NCBI RefSeq assembly: GCF_005144585.1
Contig: NZ_SSMQ01000054.1
Span: 1-64,000 of the forward strand
Reading direction: 5' to 3'
From: Polyangium fumosum
Lineage (GTDB): Bacteria; Myxococcota_A; Polyangia; Polyangiales; Polyangiaceae
DNA: 64,000 nt
Shown here: positions 26,207 through 35,293 of the stretch, in pieces
Layout of the letters: each line of letters starts with the position of its first letter
Position numbering within the stretch: the stretch's first letter is position 1
Program-made: the position numbers and the translations under genes
The notes under the pieces: generated by a model
Databases searched by the model: none
Seen by the model: the letters and a program-made list of their open reading frames with translations, nothing else
What the model was told of the DNA's origin: nothing

Positions 26207-27658
26207 ATGCGTGACCTCGACTGGAAGAGCTTCGACGTCCTGGTCGTGGACGACGAACAGGACAACCTCGACGCCTTCCGCTTCGCCTTCCGCAAGACGT
26301 TCTCGCTCCACTACGCCCTCGGCGGCACGCAAGCGCTGGAGGAGCTCGCGCGGCTCGACGCGGCCCTCATCGTGACCGACCAGCGCATGCCGGGGATGAG
26401 CGGGCTCGAGCTCTTGCGGCGCGCCAAGCAGATGCGGCCCGACGCGCTCGGGATCTTGCTGACGGCGTATGCGGATCTGCCCGTGCTGGTCGACGCGCTG
26501 AACTCGGGCACGGTCTACCGCTACGTGCAGAAGCCCTGGGACGGCAGCGAGCTCGCCGCCATCCTGCGCCAGGGGATCAGCGTGTTCGCCACGATGCGCG
26601 AGAACAAGCGCCTCCGCGATCAGCTCGCGCACTACGCGGGCTACCTCGAACGCGAGCAGCGCGACCCCATCGACTTCGGCGAGCTCATCTGCAACTCCGC
26701 CGCGATGAAGGAGGTCTCGGCGCGCATCGGCGAGGTCGCTCCGACCTCGACACACGTGCTCGTCGAGGGCCGGGTCGGCGCAGAGAAGGAGATCGTGGCG
26801 CGCGCGATCCACGTCGGCTCGCCGCGCGAGGAGCGGCCCTTCGTGAAGGTCACGTGCGCGGCGTTCCGCGGCGAGGCGCTCGAACGGGAGATCTTCGGCT
26901 ACCGGCGCGGCGCGTTCGAGGGCGCGACCGCCGATCGAGCGGGCCGCGTCGAGCTCGCGCACGGCGGCACGCTCTACCTCGAAGACCCCGGCCCGCCGAC
27001 CGCGGCCTTGCAGGCGCGGCTCGCGCGGCTGCTCGCGGGCAGCGAGGCCGAGCGCGTCGGCGACGCCGAGTCACGAAGGCTCGACGTGCGCCTCGTCGTC
27101 TCCGTCACGCCCGACCTCGACGAGGCGTGGGGCCGCGACGTGCTGCCCGAGCTCGCCTCGCGGCTCACCGTCTTCCCCATCCGCCTGCCGCCGCTCAGCG
27201 AGCGCCGCGAGGACATCCGCCCGCTCGCCGAGCACTTCCTCCGCAAGTACACACGCCGCAACACGCGCGCCGCGCGCGCCCTCTCGAACGACGCGTTCGC
27301 GAAGCTCGAAGCCTACGGCTTCCCGGGCAACGTGCGCGAGCTCGAGAACGTCGTCGAGCGCGCCGCCATCCTCGCGCGCGGCGACATCATCCAGCCCGAG
27401 CACCTCGCCTTCGTTCCGCCCGTCGCCGCGTGGGAGAAGGCGGCGACGTCGCCCCCCTCGCAGCCCGTGACGCCGGCCGAGCCCGAGAGCGGCGCAAGAA
27501 GGCAGAACCTCGACTCGCAGCTCGAAGAGATCGAGCGCCGCGAGATGCTCGCCGCGCTCGATCGCTGCGGCGGCAACAAGGCCGAGATGGCTCGCCTGCT
27601 CGGCGTCCAGCGGACCACGCTCTACTACCGGCTGAAGCGCCTCGGGATCGACGTGTAG
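26207..27658 (+). CDS. NtrC-like response regulator with degenerate sigma-54 AAA+ domain
   Basis: A 483-residue regulator. The receiver has phosphoacceptor D58 in LIVTDQRMPGMSG and K in RYVQKPWDG. A linker helix leads to an AAA+ domain whose Walker A reads G188-R-V-G-A-E-K194 instead of the usual GESGTGK, and whose sigma-54 contact loop reads GAFEGA (235-240) instead of GAFTGA. Walker B (GGTLYLED), LPPLSERREDI and FPGNVRELENVVERA are normal. A Fis-type helix-turn-helix ends the protein (GGNKAEMARLLGVQRTTLYY). It binds DNA, but classical sigma-54 activation is doubtful. AAGGGAGG precedes the ATG at 26207. Confidence 0.9.
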   Translation: MRDLDWKSFDVLVVDDEQDNLDAFRFAFRKTFSLHYALGGTQALEELARLDAALIVTDQRMPGMSGLELLRRAKQMRPDALGILLTAYADLPVLVDALNSGTVYRYVQKPWDGSELAAILRQGISVFATMRENKRLRDQLAHYAGYLEREQRDPIDFGELICNSAAMKEVSARIGEVAPTSTHVLVEGRVGAEKEIVARAIHVGSPREERPFVKVTCAAFRGEALEREIFGYRRGAFEGATADRAGRVELAHGGTLYLEDPGPPTAALQARLARLLAGSEAERVGDAESRRLDVRLVVSVTPDLDEAWGRDVLPELASRLTVFPIRLPPLSERREDIRPLAEHFLRKYTRRNTRAARALSNDAFAKLEAYGFPGNVRELENVVERAAILARGDIIQPEHLAFVPPVAAWEKAATSPPSQPVTPAEPESGARRQNLDSQLEEIERREMLAALDRCGGNKAEMARLLGVQRTTLYYRLKRLGIDV

Positions 27659-27823
27659 TTCGTGGGGAACGGATCCTCCGCGTCGCGGGCGAACGCGGGG
27701 AAAGATGCGCGCGTGCGCGCCTGCGAAAAGTTGACGGATCCTCCTCGCCTGCGCGATGATCCCGTGGTTTCCCGGTATTTCCGGAGCGCCGCCTGGGCGC
27801 CGCGAAGAGGACGACGAGAGGCG

Positions 27824-29029
27824 ATGGCTTTCTGGAGCACGGCCGATGTGGAGCTCGTTTCGCGCGTCGTCACGGCGAAGACGAAGAACGATCGCCGCGT
27901 GCGGGGCAAGCTGACCTTGCACTTCGCCGAGGCGCAGACGCAGGGGAACGCCGACGACGCCGGCGATCGCTGTGCGACGCTCGCCGAGGAGCTCTTCGGC
28001 GAGGCCGACGATCACGAGCAGCTCATCGGCGCCGAGGCCGAGCTCGCCGCCGCGCTGCGCCTCCGCCTACCGCCGCGCTTCCCCTCGATCCGCTCGCTCG
28101 ACCTCGCGGCCCTGCACGTCGTCGGTGATCCGAGCACGTCGGCGGCGCTGCGGCGCGCGTCGACCACCACGATGCGCGCCGTGGCCGGGCCCGTCTCCAC
28201 GCCCGCGCCGAACACGATACGCGGACGCTCGCCCTCGTCGATGCCCCCGAGCGGCGATGCTCCCTCGGCCAGCTTCCGCGTGTCGCAGCTCGCGGCTTCG
28301 ACGTCGGGCACCTTCCGCGCGCCGATCTCGAGCGCTGGGCCGGCGAGTGGTCCCATCTCGACGTCCGGGCCTCGGTCCTCCTCGCCGCCCACGCGGCGGG
28401 GCACGCTCGGCCGGATGCGCGCGATCATGCCGGGCATGATGCTCGCGCCCGGCGCGCCGCCGGAGGCGATCGGCCAGGCGCTCGCGCCCTTCGTGCGGGA
28501 CTGCGCGGGCCGCATCCTCGTCGGCTTCCTCCGCGGCTACGACCTGCTCGCGCTGCGCGGCCTCGCGCTCGAAGAGGGCTCGGCCGAGATGCTCGCCGCG
28601 CTCGTCCCGGTCTCCGACGCGCCGCTCGGCGGCTACGAGGCGAGCCGCACGTCCGAGCTCGCGCGCTGGCAAAATGCCTTTGGCGAGGCCGTCTTCCAGC
28701 GCGTGCGCCGCGAGAGTCAGGTCGCGGCCATCTACCTCGCGCACATGGCCCTCGGCCGCCTCGGCGTGCCGCCCAGCGTCGGCTTGCCGATCCTGCAGGA
28801 GGCTGCGCCTTCGGCCTTCGGCGGCGAGCGCGGCACGGTCCTGGAGATGGCGCGTTACGTCTCGATCCCCGCGGAGAGCTTCGTCCCCGCGCTCTGCCAG
28901 CACCTCGTCGATACCGTCGGCCATGGCGACGCAACGCAGCTCGCGGCCGCGCTCGCGCCGCTCGTCACATCGGTCGAGGAGGACATGGCGATCGCCGCGA
29001 CGTTCGCCAGGGACGCGTCCGGCGTCTAG
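27824..29029 (+). CDS. Hypothetical protein with Ser/Pro-rich central linker
   Basis: A 401-residue cytosolic protein. Residues 1-95 form a compact domain starting MAFWSTADVELVSRVV. Residues about 105-205 are a Ser/Pro/Thr/Ala-rich linker. Residues about 210-401 form an Ala/Leu-rich helical domain. No family is recognised. GAGAGG precedes the ATG at 27824. It follows the NtrC-like regulator and precedes a peptidase, all on the plus strand with gaps of 165 and 39 bp. Confidence 0.7.
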   Translation: MAFWSTADVELVSRVVTAKTKNDRRVRGKLTLHFAEAQTQGNADDAGDRCATLAEELFGEADDHEQLIGAEAELAAALRLRLPPRFPSIRSLDLAALHVVGDPSTSAALRRASTTTMRAVAGPVSTPAPNTIRGRSPSSMPPSGDAPSASFRVSQLAASTSGTFRAPISSAGPASGPISTSGPRSSSPPTRRGTLGRMRAIMPGMMLAPGAPPEAIGQALAPFVRDCAGRILVGFLRGYDLLALRGLALEEGSAEMLAALVPVSDAPLGGYEASRTSELARWQNAFGEAVFQRVRRESQVAAIYLAHMALGRLGVPPSVGLPILQEAAPSAFGGERGTVLEMARYVSIPAESFVPALCQHLVDTVGHGDATQLAAALAPLVTSVEEDMAIAATFARDASGV

Positions 29030-29068
29030 CCGTTCCCTCCGCGCTCGCAAAAGGCTAGAGCGTCGATC

Positions 29069-30916
29069 GTGCTCCCCGCGTCTGTTCGACGTCTCGCTGC
29101 GATCGCCGCCATGTCCACCGCCTCCACCGTCTCCTCGTTGTCGTGTTCTCCCGCCGGGGGAGCGCCGCCCGTGCAAGCCGAAGGCGCCCTCGCCTCGGCG
29201 GAGAGCTCGTCCACGCCCGGCCCCGCCGCTCCGCCGGCCCCGCCCGACACGCCCGATCGCGCGTTCGCCGCGCTCGCCGAGCGCTTCCTCTCGGGCTACC
29301 TCGCGCGTGAGCCGGTCGCGGCCACCGAGGCGGGCGAGCACGCGCATGACGCGCGCTGGCCCGATCGCAGCGACGAGGGCGAGGCCGAGGCCCGCCGCTT
29401 CTACGTCGGCCTGCTCGAAGAGCTCGACCGCATCCCCGCCTCGGCCCTCGACATGCAGGGCCGCGTCGATCACGCGATGCTGGGCAACCAGCTCCGGTAC
29501 GCGCTCTTCGCGATCGACGAGCTCCGCGAGGCGTCCGCGAGCCCGCTCTACTCCACGCGCCTCGTCGGCGACGGCCTCGATCCGCTCGTCACGCGGAGCT
29601 TCGGCACGCCGTCTTCCCGCGCGAAGAGCCTCGTCGGCCGGCTCGAAGGCATCCCCGCGATCGTCGCGGTCGCGAAGAAGCGGCTCGGCCGTCCCCCGCG
29701 CCTGCACACCGAGACGGCCATCGTGCAGAACCGTGGCCTCATCTCGCTCTGCCGCGGCGACGTCCTCGCCCCTTACGGAAAACTCCCCGACGCGGCGCTC
29801 GTCTCCCAGCTCGCCGCCGCGAGCGAGCGGGCGGCCAAGGCGCTCGAGGACTTCCAGAGCTTCCTCGAAAAGGACCTCCTCCCCCGCAGCGACGGCGAGA
29901 TCCGCCTCGGCCGCGCGCGCTTCGAGAAGAAGCTCCGGTTCTACCTCGACGACGACGTCGACGTCGACGGGATCGCCAAGGGCGCCCGCGCGCTGCTCGA
30001 ACGCACGCAGGCCGAGATGGTCGAGACCTCGAAGCAGCTCTGGCCGACGCTCTTCCCGAAGCGCAAGCTCCCCACGACGACGACGCAGGTCGATCGCAAG
30101 GCGCTCGTGCGCGAGGTCCTCGCCGCGCTCGGCGACGATCACCCGACGAACGAGACGATCGTCTCGGAGGCGCGGGATCTCGTGCAGAAAGCGACGGCGT
30201 TCGTCCGCGAGCGCGACATCGTGCGGGTGCCCGACGAGGTGTGTCAGGTCATCGAGATGCCCGAGTACCGGCGCGGCGTCTCCATCGCGTATTGCGACGC
30301 CTCGGGCCCGCTGGAAGAGCGCGCCGAGACCTTCTACGCGATCGCGCCCACGCCGAACGACTGGGACGACAAGCGCCGCCTCTCGTTCTACCGCGAGTAC
30401 AACCGCAGCATGCTCGCCGACCTCACCGTGCACGAGGCGATGCCCGGGCATTTCCTCCAGCTCATGCACAACAACCGCTTCCCCTCGAAGCTCCGCGCCG
30501 TGTTCTCGAGTGGCCCCTTCGTCGAGGGCTGGGCCGTCTACAGCGAGTGGGTCATGGCCAAGCACGGCTTCGGCGGCCCCAAGGTGCGCATCCAGCGCGA
30601 GAAGATGGTCCTCCGGCTCGCGGTGAACGCGCTGCTCGACCACGGCGTGCACGCCGGCACGATGACCGAAGCCGAGGGGCTCGCGCTCATGACGAACGAG
30701 GCGTTCCAGGAGGAGGGCGAGGCCGTGGGCAAGTGGAAACGCGCCCTGCTCACGAGCGCTCAGCTCACGACCTACTATTACGGCTTCACCGAGATGATGA
30801 AACTCCGCGCGGCGAACGAAGGGGCTCCGGGTTTCACGGAGCGAGCCTTCCACGACAAGGTGCTGAGCTTCGGCTCGCCGTCGATGCGCCACCTGCGCGA
30901 CCTCGTCCGGCCGTAG
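29069..30916 (+). CDS. DUF885 family metallopeptidase-like lipoprotein
   Basis: A 615-residue exported protein of the DUF885 family, distant relatives of zinc carboxypeptidases. The probable zinc site is H455-E-A-M-P-G-H461, with a downstream Glu (E486) in FVEGWAVYSEWV. The C-terminal part has MTNEAFQEEGEAVGKWKRAL and YYYGFTEM, as in the family. The N-terminus has a hydrophobic signal followed by Cys and an Ala/Pro linker, so it is probably anchored in the envelope. The GTG start at 29069 lacks a strong ribosome site. The substrate is unknown. Confidence 0.88.
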   Translation: MLPASVRRLAAIAAMSTASTVSSLSCSPAGGAPPVQAEGALASAESSSTPGPAAPPAPPDTPDRAFAALAERFLSGYLAREPVAATEAGEHAHDARWPDRSDEGEAEARRFYVGLLEELDRIPASALDMQGRVDHAMLGNQLRYALFAIDELREASASPLYSTRLVGDGLDPLVTRSFGTPSSRAKSLVGRLEGIPAIVAVAKKRLGRPPRLHTETAIVQNRGLISLCRGDVLAPYGKLPDAALVSQLAAASERAAKALEDFQSFLEKDLLPRSDGEIRLGRARFEKKLRFYLDDDVDVDGIAKGARALLERTQAEMVETSKQLWPTLFPKRKLPTTTTQVDRKALVREVLAALGDDHPTNETIVSEARDLVQKATAFVRERDIVRVPDEVCQVIEMPEYRRGVSIAYCDASGPLEERAETFYAIAPTPNDWDDKRRLSFYREYNRSMLADLTVHEAMPGHFLQLMHNNRFPSKLRAVFSSGPFVEGWAVYSEWVMAKHGFGGPKVRIQREKMVLRLAVNALLDHGVHAGTMTEAEGLALMTNEAFQEEGEAVGKWKRALLTSAQLTTYYYGFTEMMKLRAANEGAPGFTERAFHDKVLSFGSPSMRHLRDLVRP

Positions 30917-30932
30917 AAAGGAGCGCGAGCGC

Positions 30933-31904
30933 ATGCTCCGTCGCCTCCGCCGCGCCCTGCGAAGACGAGCGTTCGAGCGAAAGCTCGCGGCCTTGCCCGC
31001 GCTGCTCGAAGGCGCGCGGGTGACCGAGGCCGAGGCCGCGGCAGCGGACGCGCTCGGGATCGGCGCGGAGGTCTTCGGCGACGAAGCCGCCGAGCTCACG
31101 ACGCCGCTCTACGTGCTCGCCGCGGCGCGTCTCTCCGCGGGCCGCACGGAGGACGCGCTCGCCGCTTGCACGCGGGCCCTCCGTATCGCCGAGGCGCTCG
31201 CCGGCACGCCCACCGAGCCCCGCCTGCCGAAGCTCTACGAGCTCGCGGCCGCGATCCACGAGCGAGCCGGCCGCCTGGAGGAAACGACCCGCCTCTACCG
31301 CCGGCTCCTCGCGGGGTACGAGCGCATGCGCAGCCCTGACGAGGCCGCGATCGCCGACGTCGCGGGCCGGCTCGGCCTGCTCCTCGGCAAGCAAAAACAA
31401 GCCGCGGAGGCCGAGCTCCTCCTCGCCCGCGCCCTCACCCTCACCGAACGTGTCTTCGGCGCGCGCTCGCGTCCCGCGGCCGAGGCCCTCTACAACCTCG
31501 GCACGGTCCTCGCGGCGGCGGGCCGGCGTGACGACGCCGCGCGATCCTTGCGACGCGCGATCGGCATCCTCACGGAGGGCGACACGCGGACCGACGGGGG
31601 GATCCTCGCGCTCGCGCAGCACAACCTCGCGACGCTCGTCGAGGCGGACGGCCGCGCCGACGAGGCCGAGGACCTCTACCGGCGCGCGCTCGCCGCCCAC
31701 GCGGGCGATCCCCCGGAGATCCGCCCGACGCTCGTCCGGCTCGGCAACCTCCTCGAAGCCAAGGGCCGCGTGGACGAGGCGCTCGCTCTCTACGACCGCG
31801 CGTTGTCCTTGGCAGCGCGTGACCTCGGGCCGGATCACGCCGTCACGCTCGGCATCCGCGCGTTCCGCGAGGCTGCCCAGAAGAGACCCCCGCCTCCCCG
31901 TTGA
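30933..31904 (+). CDS. Tetratricopeptide-repeat protein
   Basis: A 323-residue protein made almost wholly of TPR helices of the kinesin-light-chain type, for example AEALYNLGTVLAAAGRRDDAARSL and EDLYRRALAAHAG. It has a very basic N-terminus (RRLRRALRRRAFERK) and no clear signal peptide. It is likely a scaffold for protein contacts. GGAG upstream fits the ATG at 30933. It lies 16 bp after the DUF885 gene and is probably co-transcribed. Confidence 0.87.
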   Translation: MLRRLRRALRRRAFERKLAALPALLEGARVTEAEAAAADALGIGAEVFGDEAAELTTPLYVLAAARLSAGRTEDALAACTRALRIAEALAGTPTEPRLPKLYELAAAIHERAGRLEETTRLYRRLLAGYERMRSPDEAAIADVAGRLGLLLGKQKQAAEAELLLARALTLTERVFGARSRPAAEALYNLGTVLAAAGRRDDAARSLRRAIGILTEGDTRTDGGILALAQHNLATLVEADGRADEAEDLYRRALAAHAGDPPEIRPTLVRLGNLLEAKGRVDEALALYDRALSLAARDLGPDHAVTLGIRAFREAAQKRPPPPR

Positions 31905-32022
31905 CCGCGGATTTTGTTGCTCGCGCTGCCCTTCCCGCCCGAACCGCAACCCCCCCGGGGAAACGCAGCCCAGGACACGCGATTGCAATCGTTAACCGAT
32001 TGTCCACCCTTCAGACATCGGT

Positions 32023-32055
32023 CTGTCACGTCCTTGTGACGGAGCTGTCCCTAGC
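32023..32055 (+). promoter_or_regulatory. Three phased 11-bp Pho-box-like repeats upstream of the phosphate transporter
   Basis: Three consecutive 11-bp units, CTGTCACGTCC, TTGTGACGGAG and CTGTCCCTAGC, start at 32023, 32034 and 32045. Their first seven bases match the PhoB half-site CTGTCAY closely (first), with one change (third) or two changes (second). An 11-bp phase is what PhoB dimers bind. The block ends 104 bp before the transporter start and is the only such block seen in the window. Confidence 0.5.
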
Positions 32056-32077
32056 ATGCGAGCGCTCGTTCCACTAA

Positions 32078-32099
32078 GGAGACGGCGCCCCGCGTCTCC
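32078..32099 (+). promoter_or_regulatory. Hairpin in the 5' leader of the phosphate transporter gene
   Basis: GGAGACG at 32078-32084 pairs perfectly with CGTCTCC at 32093-32099 around an eight-base G+C-rich loop. It lies between the Pho-box-like repeats and the ribosome binding site, and might affect leader stability or translation. Confidence 0.35.
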
Positions 32100-32159
32100 G
32101 GCGCGTGATGGCCCTCGGGTCATCGCGCGGATGGGCGGTCGGGGCGCCGAAAGGCTCTC

Positions 32160-33578
32160 GTGTCCATGGAGGCTCTGTTCGATCCGTCGCTTGGCAACGG
32201 GGTGCGCGCGCTCCTCGTCCTCTGCCTCTTGATTGCCCTCGGCTTCGAATTCGTGAACGGCTTTCACGACACCGCCAACGCGGTCGCGACGGTCATCTAC
32301 ACGAACACCTTGAAGCCCCACGTCGCCGTCGTCCTCTCGGGCATCTGCAACTTCGTCGGCGTCTTCATGGGCGGCATCGCGGTCGCCATGGGCATCATGA
32401 AGCTCCTGCCCGTCGAGCTGCTCGTCTCGAGCGGCGTGGGCGCGGGCCTCGCGATGGTGCTCGCGCTCCTCCTGGCCGCGATCTCCTGGAACCTAGGCAC
32501 CTGGTACCTCGGCCTCCCCGCGTCGAGCTCGCACACGCTCATCGGCGCGATCCTGGGCGTCGGCATCGCCAACTCGCTCCTGCCCGGCCACAAGTTCGGT
32601 GACGGCGTGAGCTGGAGCAAGGCCGCCGACATCGGCATCGCGCTGCTCGTCTCGCCGCTCTTCGGCTTCAGCCTGGCGGCGCTGCTCGTCGTCCTGATCA
32701 AGCGCTACACGACGAACAAGACGCTGCTCGAGCCGCCGCCGAAGGATCAGCCGCCGCCGCGCGGCACTCGCGCCCTGCTCGTCTCGACCTGCGCCGCCGT
32801 GAGCTTCGCGCACGGCTCGAACGACGGCCAGAAGGGCGTGGGCCTCGTCATGCTCATCCTGATCGGCCTCGTCCCGGCCGGGTTCGCGATCAACATGGAC
32901 GCGACCCCCACGCAGCTCGAGCGCACGCTGCGCGCCGCGGACAACGTCGCGGCGCTCGTCCGCGACCACCACGATCAGCACTCGAAGGCGGAAGCCGACA
33001 AGACGCTCGTGCGCCTCGGCGAGCTCCACCAGTTCCTCGAAGGCCGCAAGACGGCGGCCGAGATCCCGGCGATGGATCGCTTCAAGTTCCGGCAGGACCT
33101 CCTGCTCGCGGACAAGTCCATCGGCGACATGCTGAAGGGCGGCCACCTCGGCCTCACGCCCGTCGAGGAGGCGAAGCTCGCGGACGAGCGCAAGGCCTTG
33201 CGTGGGCTCACCGAATACGCGCCCTCCTGGGTGCTCGTGGCGATCGCGCTCTCGCTCGGCATCGGCACGATGTTCGGCTGGAAGCGCATCGTCGTGACGG
33301 TCGGCGAGAAGATCGGCAAGAGCCACCTCACGTACGCGCAGGGTGCCTCGGCGGAGATCGTCGCGGCGAGCACGATCGGCGTCTCGGCCTGGCTCGGGCT
33401 GCCGGTGAGCACGACGCACGTCCTCTCCTCGGGCATCGCCGGCACGATGGTGGCGCAACGCTCGGGCCTGCAGGGCTCGACGGTGCGCAACATCGGCCTC
33501 GCCTGGGTGCTCACCCTGCCCGCGTCGATGACGCTCTCCGCGCTGTTTTTCCTGCTCTTCCGCGCGATCTTCAACTGA
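32160..33578 (+). CDS. pit: Inorganic phosphate transporter, Pit family
   Basis: A 472-residue inner-membrane permease for metal-phosphate/proton symport. Both PD001131 signatures are present: EFVNGFHDTANAVATVI (about residues 30-46) and FAHGSNDGQKGVGL (about 216-229). Membrane segments fill both ends, and a hydrophilic loop of about 110 residues, rich in charged residues, separates the halves (about 245-350). AAGG lies five bases before the GTG at 32160, which I prefer over the ATG at 32166. The upstream Pho-box-like repeats suggest control by phosphate. Confidence 0.95.
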   Translation: MSMEALFDPSLGNGVRALLVLCLLIALGFEFVNGFHDTANAVATVIYTNTLKPHVAVVLSGICNFVGVFMGGIAVAMGIMKLLPVELLVSSGVGAGLAMVLALLLAAISWNLGTWYLGLPASSSHTLIGAILGVGIANSLLPGHKFGDGVSWSKAADIGIALLVSPLFGFSLAALLVVLIKRYTTNKTLLEPPPKDQPPPRGTRALLVSTCAAVSFAHGSNDGQKGVGLVMLILIGLVPAGFAINMDATPTQLERTLRAADNVAALVRDHHDQHSKAEADKTLVRLGELHQFLEGRKTAAEIPAMDRFKFRQDLLLADKSIGDMLKGGHLGLTPVEEAKLADERKALRGLTEYAPSWVLVAIALSLGIGTMFGWKRIVVTVGEKIGKSHLTYAQGASAEIVAASTIGVSAWLGLPVSTTHVLSSGIAGTMVAQRSGLQGSTVRNIGLAWVLTLPASMTLSALFFLLFRAIFN

Positions 33579-33640
33579 CGCCTCGCGCGGGCCCCGAGGC
33601 TTCTCGGCCGGGGTGGCCTTCGATATCCTGCGCCTCGCCC

Positions 33641-35194
33641 ATGCGCACCTTCAGCACCGAGGGGCCCTGCGATCCCGCGCGCCACTACCACCTGCCCGCG
33701 GCGCCGCGGCTCGCGGAGGCCCTCCGCCTCGTCGACGAAGGCGCGTATTTCCTGGTGCGAGCGCCGCGGCGCACGGGCAAGACGACCACCTTGCGCGCCC
33801 TCGCCGCCGCGCTCCTTTCGTCGGGTCGGTATGCCGCGCTCGTGGCCTCCGCCGAGGTCGCCGAGCCCCTCGGGGCCGACCTCGCCCGCGTGGAGGAAGC
33901 GCTCCTCGCCTCGCTGCGCCTCTCCGCGGAGCACGATTTGCCGCCCGAGCTGCGCCCGCCGCCCTTCCCCGCGTCGGCGGAAGGGACGCGCATCTGGGCC
34001 GCGCTCTCGGCCTGGGCGCGCGTTTGTCCGCGCCCCCTCGTCCTCTTTCTCGACGGCGCGGACACGCTGCACGGCGCCGCGCTCCGGACGGTCCTGCGCC
34101 AGCTCGAGATCGGCTTTCCGCGCCGCCCCGCGTCCTTTCCCTGGTCCGTCGTCCTCGCCGGCCAGCACGACCTGCGCCTCGAACCTTTCGCCGCGGACGA
34201 CGCGCCCGTTCGTCCGGGCCTCACCGGCCCTTTCGAGATCGCGCTCTCCCCCGAATCCCTTCGAAGCTTCACGGAGGACGAGATTCGCGCGCTGTATGTG
34301 CAGCACACCCACGAAACGGGCCAGGCCTTCGACAAGGCCGCGATCCGGGCCGCTCTTGAAGCGACGGCGGGCCACCCCTTCCTCGTGCAAGCGCTTGGCC
34401 GCGAGCTCGTGACGACCGTCCCGCGCGCCGAACCCATTCACAAAGCGCACGTCCTCGCGGCGGTCCATCACCTCATCGATCGCCGCGCGACCCCGATCGA
34501 CGCCCTCGCGGCGCGCCTCGCCGAGCCACGCGTCCGCCGTGTCGTCGAGCCTCTCCTCGCGGGCACGGCGCTCGTGGCGCGGGCCCACGACGACGACATC
34601 CGCCACGCGCGCGACCTCGGCCTCCTCGCCGAGGACGACCCTGCGCGTATCGAGGGCGGCATTCACCACGCGCTCGTCCCGCGCCTGCTCGCCTCGGGCA
34701 TCGGCCGCGCCGTCGCGGACGACCCCGCGCGGTTTTACAAGACCGACGGCGCCCTCGACGTCGAGACCCTCCTCCACGCATTCGCCGTGTTTTACACGAC
34801 ACACGCCCGCCACCTCGTCACGGACGCCGCATACCCGGCGGTCGCGCCGGAGCTCGTCTTCCTGGGATATCTTTATCGAACGATTGAGCACCGTGGCTGG
34901 GCCTCCGTCCACTGGGGCGGCTCGCATGGCCGGATCGACGTGACGCTGCGCGTGCCGCTCGCGAACGGGGACGAGCAACAGGAGGCGTTCGTCCTTTCGT
35001 CACGGCGCAAAGGAGAACCGGGCGTGAAGGCGCGCGCGTTGGGCTTCCTGGAGGACGTGCTCGACGCGGAGGAGCTCACGCGTGGCACGGTCGTGCTCTT
35101 CGATCGCCGGAGCAAGCGGGCCGCGGGCGAACGCGTGAAGCTCAAGGAGACGACGACGGCGAAGGGACGGCCGGCGCGGGTGCTCCGGGCGTAA
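33641..35194 (+). CDS. AAA ATPase of the archaeal/myxobacterial ATP-binding type
   Basis: A 517-residue P-loop ATPase. Walker A is VRAPRRTGKTTTL (about residues 38-50) and Walker B is PLVLFLDGAD (about 126-135). A helical middle and a winged-helix-like stretch follow. The C-terminal region (GSHGRIDVTLRVPL, then EAFVLSSRRKGE) recalls a degenerate PD-(D/E)xK fold, as in some AAA_14/DUF234-type proteins. Functions in this group are mostly unknown; nucleic-acid or defence roles are possible. It is followed by a DUF4351 protein on the same strand. Confidence 0.75.
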   Translation: MRTFSTEGPCDPARHYHLPAAPRLAEALRLVDEGAYFLVRAPRRTGKTTTLRALAAALLSSGRYAALVASAEVAEPLGADLARVEEALLASLRLSAEHDLPPELRPPPFPASAEGTRIWAALSAWARVCPRPLVLFLDGADTLHGAALRTVLRQLEIGFPRRPASFPWSVVLAGQHDLRLEPFAADDAPVRPGLTGPFEIALSPESLRSFTEDEIRALYVQHTHETGQAFDKAAIRAALEATAGHPFLVQALGRELVTTVPRAEPIHKAHVLAAVHHLIDRRATPIDALAARLAEPRVRRVVEPLLAGTALVARAHDDDIRHARDLGLLAEDDPARIEGGIHHALVPRLLASGIGRAVADDPARFYKTDGALDVETLLHAFAVFYTTHARHLVTDAAYPAVAPELVFLGYLYRTIEHRGWASVHWGGSHGRIDVTLRVPLANGDEQQEAFVLSSRRKGEPGVKARALGFLEDVLDAEELTRGTVVLFDRRSKRAAGERVKLKETTTAKGRPARVLRA

Positions 35195-35293
35195 CAGGAA
35201 GTTTCGCTCGGCCAAACGCAAATTTACCGAGACGAACGCTGGCCTCGACACACCCATTTGACGAATGCACGCCCGCGTGGAAGCGTGGCCGGG

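Noticed and set aside
28067-31099. A 1010-codon open frame on the minus strand
   Set aside because: It lies opposite three well-supported plus-strand genes (helical hypothetical, DUF885, TPR). Its Arg/Glu/Leu-rich, domain-free product is the usual antisense shadow of G+C-rich third codon positions.
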